64,000 nt of DNA from NCBI GenBank assembly GCA_030248215.1, contig JASANG010003223.1, positions 124,001 through 188,000 on the forward strand, given 5' to 3'. The notes beneath the pieces were generated by a model. It made no database searches. It was given only the letters and a program-made list of their open reading frames with translations, and was not told the origin of the DNA. The stretch is from Enoplolaimus lenunculus. Taxonomy: Eukaryota > Nematoda > Enoplea > Enoplida > Thoracostomopsidae. How positions within the stretch are numbered: the first letter of the stretch is position 1; each line of letters starts with the position of its first letter. Position numbers and translations under genes: made by a program. Of the stretch, positions 1 through 12,200 are shown in pieces.

Positions 1-214
1 CATACACAATGGCGTGGATCAGATTCTTGGTAAATCGGTATTTGCATTCGACAAGATGCTTCGTTCATATAGCATTCTGAAGGATATGTTTGACCGTTTG
101 AAGCGCAAACAGGTTTCAACGAATGAGGTGCATCTTCGTGTGACGTTGGTTGGGCGCATCCTAAGTCGCATACGCACGCTTTGTTGCCGACCTGATCAAT
201 TGTTAAACACTGAC
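1..214 (-). CDS. AGRN: Agrin FS8 (cut by, or ending at, the window edge)
   Basis: The acceptor TTGCCAGTTCGCAG leads in phase 1 to GQCLTIDQVGNKACVCD, then LGC, KPVCASNGQTYPSEC, ASC and a final HC. It aligns with human FS8 (CPCVCDFSC... PVCGSDGVTYSTEC). Only one cysteine precedes the CVC motif where most units have two, so a further small exon may lie between 215 and 2697. Bases 1-5 read GTATG on the minus strand and could be a phase 0 donor at position 6; otherwise the exon continues past the edge. Confidence 0.88.
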
Positions 215-3200
215 CTGCGAACTGGCAAGTAATTGAATTGCACGCACCGTCGCCTATAAAACTTACTTGCGCGCGATGATGCAGTGAGCCAATAAGTTTA
301 TTATGCATAAATGCAAATTGTTGAAGTTGAGGCCAATGTTACTTTGACGGGCGTAACAGTAGTGTCTATATAAGCATATTTCATGTTCCTAAGCCAAGCC
401 TTAGTGTAAGGATAAGCCTATAACTAAACGTAGGACTATAAGCTTAAGCCAACGTAGAAATTACTGTTAAGGTTAAGCTTAGTTTGGTGCAGTCTTGTGC
501 AAAAACGGAACGCCCCATATATGAAAGCGCCATTTTGGCGCAGGAAACGATTCCGGATTCTTTACGCCTTTGCAAAAACTTTATTGTTTTAAAGCAACAC
601 ATGTAGGGCAGCGAAACGCTTTCAAACTTACGTAATTTTCAACCGTATCCGGTTAATGTCCAGTTCTGGTATAATATTCAATATCCGGTAAATTAATATC
701 TCCTCGTACCACAGTTAGCATTTAATAAACCAGCGAGAACGAACAAATATGTTGATTTATTTCGTTGGAAAAATGTGAGGATAAAATTGAACTGATCAGC
801 GTTCGGATTGAAAACCTTTTTTGTAGAAAAGTCGTGTTTTAAAATGACTGGGCATTTTACGTTGGACCAAACATACATTTCGTGGGCAAAAATATTTTTT
901 CTATGCCAATGATTGCTGTTCCGCCCAATATTATTCTCGGATTGCGTTCAAGACACAACGAATTGCGGTCAGAATCGCAGTTTGCAGTGTAACGGCGATC
1001 GCACTTATATAATTCTAACCGCTATTGTCAGCTCTAAAGCAATGTAGATTTTTCCGAGGTTTCAATTGAGTTTGCTAATTACATTCGAATATATAAAACT
1101 TACCTTTTAACACAATATAAACTTTCATAATTGCATTTCAGCAATGAACGTTTCAAGAAATACAATTAGAAGCAAATACAAACCGAATTCAATTGCAGAT
1201 AATTTCTTAACGCCTTTTTAGACGCAGTTGTTTCAAAGGTTGATATACCTAATATTGCTTGTATCAAACACGTAAAACTGAATGATTTGCATGAATATCA
1301 CTGCTTAGGCTGAACGTTTTTCTAAAAAGATGAATTAGCACTCAACGACAACTGAATCTTAGATTTTTTCTCTCTCGTTCATAAAGATAGTTCCAAACGT
1401 GATATGGTGACCGAAAATTATTATTAAAGATATATTTATAGCTAAAGAAACACAAATCACCATGTTGTACATTGATTGCATAATCCATTTATTATAAGGT
1501 AAGTTGAATTAGTTTAAAAAGATCTGCCACAGTTTTATATGTCACGCGTCATATTACGACCGGCAATCGTCATCAGTAGGGTAAACGTGAATTGCTAAGC
1601 ATATACTACAAAAACATATAATGACTGTGAAGCGGACCAGTAGGCTAGGGGAGACCAGGTGCCTCAGCCTTCCACCTGCAAAAATTTGCGCATCCCCCAC
1701 AGTAGAAAATTTTTAACCTTGCTTGCGAGTCAACGAAAACCTTTGTATGCCCCTGTTGAAATTTTTTTGCCCATCTAGAAAGGTGAGCTGGCTACAGGCC
1801 TCTGCAAAGTCTCAACCGTGAATGATTCAATTCCGGTCGTAATTGGAAGTTCGAACACTGTTTGTACCATTACCTTGATTGCCATGTTTGCAATGGCAAA
1901 TACGCTGGATTTGTTTCGATGCAATCCTATCGCACAGTAAGCAACAGGTACTACACACTATTCAATCAGTATTTATTATTTGAAATTGGTGGCTGGTCAA
2001 ACATTAAGCAAACAACCTTTTTTGACCACGGACGGCACATGATTGTGTGTTGGCTGTTCCTGAGCGAGTGCTTACAAGGGCGTAGCCAGGATTTTAGAAA
2101 TGGGTGGGGCTACGTCTTACAAAAAATTAGAGGGACGTTCTTGGCCTGGAAACTGGAACCGTGTCTGAAAATCCCTGCGCTCTCCTGGCTACGCCCTTGG
2201 GCTTTTGTCCGTTTTCTTCCAAATAGTTTAAGCGTAAACGTAATCAGAACCTTAGACGCAGGTATAATCCTAAGCTTACGTCATACGCTAAAGCTTAAAA
2301 CTTTGAAAAAACTGTGAGTGAAAGCGAACAAGAGCCGATTAGCGAGACATTTTAAATACCATAGCTGGCGTTTTGAGTAATAGTTGACGGCGTGTATTTA
2401 TTTACAGTCACAACTGATTCATGTGATATTCCTTCTAGGACATATATAGTGCTAGCAGTGGCGGATCAAGAATTTCAAAATGGGGGGGGGCAAAATTTCA
2501 CAGGTAATAAACTAATTTATTCACCCACACACAAACCACAAACTATTGCCATAAAATTGTTATATAATTTTTGTCGAGATGCTGTTGGGGGGCCACGTCC
2601 GGGGTGGCCCCCCAGGGATCAGCCATTGAGTTCTAGCTTAAACTTTCAGTTAAATTGTACAAAATGAACAAGACGAGATTATATAAAAAGGACAAACCTC
2701 GAGGACGCGCGGTAATTGGTTCGAGTTGTCCTGGGCAAGAGTTTCGAGCAACTACTGTTAGTCGCACGCCGCGTTTGCAAGCGATTTGTTCCATGAAGCA
2801 TTCCGATGCGTACATTTCACCATCGCTCGCGCAAACAGGTGTCTCTAAGGCGCGATCTGGACATTTTGTAGGGCACTTGCATATGCCGTTTTCACATCGC
2901 ATGCCCCACGCACAGTTGAGATTTCGACACGAATCTGACAAAATAAAAGCACAGTAAGATATCAAGGGTATATCAATGAATCGAACTACCGCCGGATACA
3001 CATCACTCAAATTTCATTGTGGAATTTAACAGATTATACCTATTATACGCGCGACAGCGCGAACGGAGCAAGGAGATTTGTTTTCGAGTTTCCATGACCT
3101 CCCTACATATAATACAGAAATTGCGTCTGGTTTAACGCTCGTCTCGCTCGCATGATTTTCTGTGCAGGTCTACCTGCCCACATTAGTTTTTGTTCGGCCT

Positions 3201-6200
3201 TTAGGGTAACGATATACTTGTCGTGTGGCGCTGTTCAGTGCCGCCCGTCATTATACGATATCGTACGTGAGTACTTCACGTGCGATAGCGCAGGGTTATG
3301 TACAGTGACGGACGGTGCCGGACGGCGACAAACCTACGGCGATGGGCGGCGACGGACGTAATCAAAAGTATAGCGCTACCCTTAAAAGGGCTTCAGGCAC
3401 CTGAGGGATGTCTACATAACCAATCCACCATGGCATTCAAAACAAACTGCGCAGAAACGCATTATTTAACCTTATTTGGCTTTCGCTTGCGAGTTCTTTT
3501 ACCATTTTTGGGTAAGCTGAGCGCCTCTGGTTAATACCTTACAAAGCGGCCCCATCTTGCAGACTGAGGGACATTCGAATACCCTGTCCGCGGTCCTGCT
3601 AGTCGCCATAAAGTGTGGCATGCGTTAAGCTTTTTGTTCGTTTCGCTTGCAACGTTTTTGCGCATTGCTACACTGCAAAAAATGGTGAGTCAAATTGACT
3701 CTCTCCGAAATAGGCTTTTCCTGACTACACAAACTGAGTCAAAATTCGACTCCGAAAGAGTCAAATTCGACTCAATTTGACTCTGGCTGAGTCGAATTTT
3801 GAGTGAGTTTGTGTAGTCAGGAAAAGCCTATTTCGGAGAGAATCAATTTGATTGACCATTTTTTGCAGTTTACCTATACTTTAACCCCTTTCTGCCTAGA
3901 CATAGTTACACAAAGGTAGGCTTAGTATTTAGCTTAAACGTTGGAGCAAAAAGAGCCCAAGCAAACGTACCGCATGTTCCGCTATGGATTTTGAAGTGAA
4001 TTTGCTTCGTTTGGCACACAAATTTTTCATATTCGCATTCGTTTGGAAATGTTCGCAGTACTTCGCTGTGATTCGATACACAAATTGGAGCATCAATCTG
4101 CAACATGCAAAAAAGTTTTAGTCTCGCGTGTAAGCTTTGTGTAAGCAAGAAAATGCCCCTCCTATAAGAGCGTTTTGCCCCCGGTATATAAAACTGGCTG
4201 ATTTCTATTTTTATGCCAAGAAAATTGTATTTAGCATCGCGCTCGCTTCACGTCGCTAGTTTTTTTTCAGAAATTCCATTGCGAGTTTCTCCAGATCTGG
4301 ACCCACTCTAATGATGCCAGGTCCGTAGCCAGAGGTCGCAAGGGAGCTCAACGCCCGCCTCCTAGATAACGTTTGACAACCAAGAAAAGTTTTAGCCTCG
4401 CGTGCCAGTATTGTAAAATCAACAACTTGCCCCTACTAAAATTGTTTTGACCCCGCTAGCTTGTTGGGCCATCTACGGGTCTGAGCGGTGAAGGATAACA
4501 CCCCTTAAATTCCGGCTTTCGCGTGCCTTCACCAATTTAATTTAACCACCAACTAACATCAACACATTTTGTTGGACATTTGCAATATCCGTTGCCTTTT
4601 CCATCGCTAACACATTGCGCATAGAAATCACACGTTTTGTTTATACAGCCCTCTGAAAGTTAGCGATAATAAACATACAAAATCAAAATTTGTTAATATA
4701 ATGATGGGCGAAGAATTGTCGAGTTGATTAAATTTCGAGTCAACAATTTTAAACCTAAGCGGTTAATTTGTAGAATATCAAATTATTCAGCGACTTAAGT
4801 ATTTATTTAATAAGTACGCTTTTAAATACAGCAATGTAGTTGAGCATTTACTTATCTCCTACTTAAGTAGTAAGTCGTACTTAAGTACGATTTGGGAAAC
4901 TCAGTCATTGTATTCAGTTGTTGGCAAAAAACTTCAATACCGTTTCATTTTGCACACGAGTGGATTTAAAACATAACACAATTTTGACTTTTGTACATTT
5001 TCAACCCACACACTTAGGCATTGCCTCAGGCAGGCTTTGGTTTCAGAAAACCGTTCCGAAGCCTAAGCCGAAGTGTGGGCCTAAACTTTAGCTTTCATTA
5101 AAAGGCTACAAGATCATGCAATTTGGTATTAACGCACCGCAATCGCCTTGATGTTTTGCAAACAGTTTACTATTTTTCGTTTCACAAGCTCGTTTGCGTA
5201 GTTTACATTCGTTTTGATACGTAATGCCGTCTGAACCGCATACGGGCGCTTGTTCTGGACTGCACGACGGACACTGACATACAGCGTCGCCGTTGACTTC
5301 AATACACTTTGAGCCAGTCAAGTATTTTGAGCAATTGCTGTTTTTGCACGCTCCAGTGCCTGGATTTTGTACAGAATATAAGTTCACCCATTTTGGCATA
5401 AAAAATCTTACGCATGGCAATAAATTATGAGATTTCTGGAGTAACAACCGAATTCAATTTTTAAAAATACATTTAAAAACCGATATTAACGATAAACAGT
5501 AAAAAAGAACGGTATGAACCCAAGTTTCAATCAATGTAGATTGTGCTGTCTGAACAACTGCAGAGAAACTTGTCTTTAGTAACTATGTTTCAATGCTGAA
5601 GATAAAATAACGTTCCATAGGCATTTTATTTTTAATCATGTAGTTTAGAATTGATTACTTACCACAAATTCCTTCGTAGTCTAACGCAATCATTCGCTTC
5701 TCTTCGCATGCGGCCTTCTTCAGCATACATTCGTTGTCATAGGATACTCCATCCGTTCCGCACACCGGTCTGACCTGAAATTATTAAAACAAATTGAAAA
5801 CACTGTTGCTTAATAAATTCCACAGTATTGCTTTAAGTCTGAATAAGAATGCATGTATACAAGGGGCAAAGACGATAACCTTATTTTGAAGTGGAACGAA
5901 AGCCAAATAAAGCAGTTTTCACAAATTATTGAGTTTACGAATAACTACGAAGCTAATTGAAAAACAGTTGCCGCTGCTAAAAAAATGGTACAGGAATTTC
6001 GATAGACAAAGCCGTCGACTATGAAAAGCCCCGTGATAAAATGATTCAAATTTTGAAGCTTTACATTGGCTGGTTCTAAATTTACAAGACCAATCGTAAA
6101 CTGGTGATAGGTGTTACATACATTTAGAAATTTGAGTAAACATTTTAGCATGAATTCTAAGCTTACCAACGCTTCGCAGTTGTAGTTACACGCACATCGG

Positions 6201-9200
6201 GCTTGTTTTGTGTGTGGATTGATTTCGCAATTTCCCCAACGACATTTACCGTACAATTCGCATGGGTTCACTCCTAAAGTATACCATTCACAAGCAGCGG
6301 TGAAACTACCGAATTTTCCGACAGAGAAGCCACGATATATAGTAATGAAAAGGCACTAGTGAGCGAAGCGAGCAAGAAACCAACCGCAGTTTTTGACTAA
6401 ATCTGAACACAAAATTTTGGTTTTGATCGCTATTGGGAGTCATGGCTTGGGTGCATCTAAATGAGTCCGCCAGTGCTTATAACTTTTCCATATTTGATGG
6501 AATCACAATTTTGAGTAATTTGGATAAAAATAATTTTTCGGGTGTGAATTTTTTAATTTTTCTATTTTTGCTTTTAGAAATCAGCGGTATACAAAACATA
6601 TCGGTTAGGGGTGGCGGTTTGGCTACAATCAACCTTGCGTCACTTACCACTTTCACAACTGCGATTGTAGACGACTGTTAGGTCAACGTTCATTCTGCAA
6701 CCTTGCGCACGCATAACACATGCGTTGCGATATGTTCGACCATTGCTTGCACACACTGAAGGTTCACTTTCGACAAAATGACAATTTGCCGAACATCGAC
6801 ATTCTGGTTGTCGTCGCTCGTTTAATTTGCATACCGTTCCAGATGGGCAATGAAGGACTCCGGCGCATGGATCTGTAAAATAAATTGGCGCAAACTAACA
6901 TCTGAATATATTGCGCAGCGCTGCAACCAGGAATTGTTAACATTGGGCTAAAGGCAAGAAAAATTTCCTTAACAAAAAACTCTTTCATGACGTTGATAAA
7001 TATTTCCGCCCAGGAACAAAGAAGTCCATAAAAGCGGCTGCCCGTTCCTCACACCGATTCTTAATTGCGGCCTTGTTATTACGTTTTGTTAAGCCAAGAA
7101 CCAAGAAACCACCGAATATCAAAATATGGTCCGATTTAATTGCACTGCCAGCAGCAAATGTTTTTGGAAAAAAGAAGCCAGTTAAAGTGTAGATGCAAGG
7201 GGCTTGAACCAGTTTTTACATTAATATCATGGAATTTCTTTTTTTAAATTGGAAATTATTCTACAGGGCTGCAGAATTCAAATTGGCAAAAAAGTTAAAC
7301 TGGGATTCACAAGCAAGCTGTGATATACTGACATCTTACCAATTTTAGCAAATATCTGTAGTGTCAAAAATTTTGCTTTAGACTTATTTTTAAGACATCC
7401 CGACAAATGATCTCCTGAAAATTGCACCGCAAGTTAAAATAAAATATTACACTACTGAAATAGCCGGAATGTCCGGCAAAACTCTATCGCAACCGGAGAT
7501 CGCTTTTTAGCCGAAGTCAGAGCTAGAGTCGCACCTTCGGTTGTACCTTGATAAATATGGTCCATACCTTTATAAGTGGACCCTTTTTTCGCAGTACTAC
7601 AATAGTGTAAAGCTTAAGGTTTAGACTAATTGTTTACATACGCTTAGGAATAGGAATATGCTTATACTACTGTTACGCTTTTCAAAACAACATCGGCCAA
7701 AAAATGTTGTGGCATTTTGCACTGCGGTTGATTTCTCTTAATAAATACTTCGTTATACACAGGTTGTAGACGCCAGGGATGCAATCAAGCATTTCGTTGA
7801 GGATTTTGAATGTTCTCGCGGACAGTAAGTCTGTGAGTGCAAACTGCAATTTTGTACACATATGTATAGAACAAAATTGGTTTCGGCAAAAGATCCGCCT
7901 ACGGCTTTGGTACAATCTCTGCGGGAGGTTCCGTCGTCGCGACTGTTTTGCGTTTTCAATAACCAGTTTTCCATGATTCCAGAAATACAGACCACCGGCA
8001 GAGATAATAATAATAATGCGTAATAATAATAATAATAATTATAATAATAACAATAATGTTAATAATAATAATAATAATAATAAAAATAATAAGAGACACT
8101 GCCATGTCCTATTATGAATACCGTCAGCTAGTTATTTAAACACGCAAGAACTGACACAGAGTTTATGCAGGCATAGCTACGCTATAAAACGGCTCAATCA
8201 TCTTACCACATTTTCCAAACGAGAACTTTGGTCGTATATCGACGCCGGATTCGCAAGCTGCCCTTAAATGTAAGATTAATATGCTACTCCTATTCAGTAA
8301 GCTGACATTTCAATTTATTGACAAGTTTACTATTTAATTTTTTCACAGTTAGCTTTCGCATCAATATTTTCTATTTCATTTAAAATCTTAAATCAGGCTA
8401 CAACTCAAACACGTGTCTTTGATGGCAAAAGTGTTTGAGTCGGCGTGGTCACGACTTGTGAACATTTATTTACTGTGTATATGAGAGGGGCAATAATTGA
8501 ATAAAGCGCATGATAATGAGCTTAATAATTTCGAAATTTCAGGTGATTGAACACCGGAAATGGTAGCTGATACCAGAATGCAACAAACTATAGGTATAAG
8601 AAATTAAATTAAACATTGTATTAAAGGTTGGTATTTGAAGTAATGCTTCTGATATAATTGATAAAATTAGCGCTCCCCGTACTTCACAATCTCTGCTTCT
8701 TGCCCGATTGAAGGACTGAATAAATTAGCTTAATACTTGAGTACTCAGGCACTTGTACTCTGCCCCAAACATTTAAGCTAAAGTCTAAGGATTAGAGTCA
8801 AGTTTGAACGTAAGTAATGGCTTATGCGTTAGGAAAACGTTATCCTATAACCTAAACCTAAGCCTAAACCTAAACCTGAGGAATGTGCACTGGAGCCATA
8901 GCTTTTTTTTGTTTAGACGCAATTAATCGCTAACTTTTTCAAATGGCACTCTGACATGTAATCCTTAGCATCAGAGCCGCACAACGGTCTAGAACCTTGA
9001 GCATCGCCGTAGTAGTAGCATTTGTCAGGACACCGGCATTCAGCGGTTTTGCCATCAATCGAACGAACGCAGTCAGCGCCGTATGGGCAAGTTTTGAATT
9101 CACACGGATCGTTTTGACCTTAAGCATACTGCGAAAACATGTAGACATTTAATTTTACACAAAATATACACAAACTGCGCTAGAAGCGAGAAGCTTGACG

Positions 9201-12200
9201 TTAATTTTAGTATTAATTTATACAGTAATTTTGCAAAATTTACCCCTAAACGTACGCAAGTTTATAAAACTTTACTGCGTTCTGACACTAGTTCACACTC
9301 CGTTCGCATCTTAATTCTCATTCGCATTTATATTTTTCTCGGTCACACTGGTACGAACTATCCCACAGGTTGCGCAGTACTACGCTAGAGAACACGAATG
9401 ATAGAATGACGAGTGAGCTAAACAGAACTTTAGTCCTGTGCCGTGTTTAGCTTATGCTATACACACCAAGTGAGTGCCCGGCCACTTTCAAGGGGTCACT
9501 ACAAAGTTTTAAAATAATCGTCTTTTTTTGCATCAAACTGTAAAATTGTGTGACTAAATACCGTCTATTTTCTCGCTATCTTTGCTCGCGAAATTCATTC
9601 ACATTTCTGTTATTATTGGGATTTTTAGTTACTCAAACATATTGTTTTAAAAGTATAATCGGCCCGTAACTGGCATCGCGTCACAAAATGCCAGATTGGC
9701 ATCGAAAAGACGGTATTGACCAGAGCCAATTTTAGGAGTCATACAAAACAGTGCACTAGGCATTGTTCGACAAAACAAAGGCGGATCTAGGGAATCTAGG
9801 GATTTGAACCACCATCTCAATGGAAAATTTGCATCGTAATTATGCTAAAATGGCGGCTGGTTTCTTGTTTGATATTTTTTCTAAAATCTTTGGAATAAGC
9901 CACTGACACATTAGATGTCACAACTTCTTCTCGCTCGCTACGCTTGCTTGCTAAATTCATGGCATAATGTTATACCTTCTCGGAACAGCCGAGTTCTAAA
10001 GTTTCGTTTTAGCACCACTTATAAGCACGATTAGACAGGGCCCATCCTAATACGGGCCAGGTGGTTGAAAACAAAACCAGTTCATACAACTCCACTGTGT
10101 CCAAAGTAATGTTTGTGATGAGTTTGAATACAAAAATATGCGCCTTTCTTCTCGCTTGCTTTGACCAAGGCGGACCCGGCCCCCCCCCCCCCCCCCCCCC
10201 CCCTCTCAAAATTTTTTCCAATTTTGTGACAATAGGTCGTGGTTTGGATAGGCAAAAGCAACAACCGATGATTGGACTAAGTCAACATCATCTCAAATTT
10301 TTTTAATAAATGGTAAACAGAATTGAACTAAGTCAACATTCTGATACTACAGAAAGAACCATTTTGATCTAAATGGCCTAAACCTTAGTTTTTTGAGGGG
10401 ACATGGAAGAGGCAAAAGTTGGATAGTTATGCTACCTTCTGGAAATCCATAACATCCGTGACAATAAAACTGCTGTTTCATAGATGCCGTCAGTATTACC
10501 GCACTAATGGCTAAGTGGCAAAGCAATTCCTTTGAAATGTCCGACAGCATTAAGGAACTTGTATAAATATGTTACCTATTAATAATTGTCCTGCAGGGCA
10601 TTATTAGAAATAAATATCGGCGGTTTATACTTAAAGCCATATGCTGGCTAGTGATTAATCTAAACAATAAACGGAATTTATATTTTAATACTCACAATCA
10701 TGAGAGTCCTGGCATCTATGTGCAAGGCTACGCAGTTTTACCCCCTGAGTTTCCAAAGCAGTTTGTTCTAAATATGTATGAGAGTGTATATATAATGTAA
10801 GAAATAATTCTGACAGTGTGTACCGAGAGATGGGACCGGGGGTCCGCGCTTCCAATTTAAACCAGCAAGTCAGGCTTAGCTTATATTAGAAACAATACTG
10901 GTGCAAGCGCGGACCTAAGATTTTCAGAAAGGAGAGCTCGATTGACAATCGAGTAAAAACGCAGATTTGAATCAATAAAGAAGTTTTGCTTATTCTCATA
11001 GAAATTAATTGCACCTTAAATTTCAGTTGCAATTGAGATTTTCGATGATATGGTACGTAGCAGGGTGTAACCGGATATCCTTTTCCGTTTCCGTAATGGA
11101 AACACTGGAAAATTTTGTTACTTTTGTGCTGAAAATTAGACAAAAATTATATATGTATATAACTTGCAATTTTTCATTACAAATTGTTCGATATGAAGTA
11201 AAAATTACAAAATTCATTCAAAATCTTAAAAATTTCGGTGCATCCGCACTTTTTTCTTCATAATTTTACATAAATCCTGCGAATATTTGCATGCCTTAAT
11301 TGTGTTGGCTGAAAACTAAAACATGTTTGAATCTTTTACACTTCAATATACGTTATTCGTTTCCGATTTGATCGGTATTCGTTTCTGTTTCCGTTATTTT
11401 TGTATCCGTTTACCCCCTGGCATATGATTGACGTAGGTAGTGACGGCTCTTGTAGGATTTTCGGTCGAGAATATTATACATTTTGTATTAATTTAACCCC
11501 TTCTCACATAGAGTTGACTATGGGCAACTCAGCGCAGTGTATATACGTTAGATTATATATCGCACAGTGTTTAACAATTGCAACACGTATACATAGTACT
11601 AAATTACCACAAGACGTGAGAGCCCCCTCGGGCTCGAGCGTCAAGCTCCTATAGCTGAGTGGTGATGGTAAACGGCTCGCACTCCAGTCACTGAAGTTCG
11701 AATCCTAGCATAAAAGTAGGTCTCAGATGAAATAGAAAATATTCATATGATTTAAGGGTTAATCTTACAATTACAATACATCTTTTGCACATATTTAAAT
11801 ATTTTAAAATTAACAGTTGAAAAGGGCTGGCAGAGGGATACATTTCCTGTCCCACTATATCTGCCATTGGTGGTGTAAGTAAGTGCCCAGATCTTTTTAA
11901 AAGTAGGTATGTTAATATCATGCTTAGCTTTTCCAAGAGTTTTAGAACAGTGAGGATAATTTCGCGAACGAGCTGCGTCAGACTCTTGAGATATTTTAGC
12001 ATTTCGATGAGATTCGTTTAGCTATAAATTTGGTGAGGGCTTGAAAAGGGGTGCTCGATACCCCTGAACCCCTCCTCGGCTCCAGCACTGTTATGTCTGC
12101 GTTCGCTAGGATTTTCCTTGTTCACGTTTAAAAAATTTATCTGCCCCCCTGTTGAATCCAAGATACAAGAGTTCGACTCCTCAACCTGACCTGCGAAAAA

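Larger units (their letters stand above)
215..2697 (-). other. Agrin intron FS7-FS8
   Basis: No further convincing exon was found, although FS8 seems to lack its first arm cysteine. It holds a hexamer tract (about 400-480) and three short elements (1640, 2075, 2456). Confidence 0.6.

Noticed and set aside
7682-7995. Minus-strand frames between FS2 and FS3 with several Cys (..CVQNC.., TYCPREH)
   Set aside because: Cysteine spacing does not fit an FS or Kazal unit, and FS2 to FS3 already join in frame (8207 to 6872).
9118-9148. Longer minus-strand frame through FS2 with Met upstream
   Set aside because: It is a shifted frame of the FS2 exon; the FS2 frame itself meets a stop just upstream of 9118, which is why the acceptor was placed there.
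10009-10264. Pro- or Gly-rich frames across 10.0-10.3 kb
   Set aside because: Produced by the C24 homopolymer.
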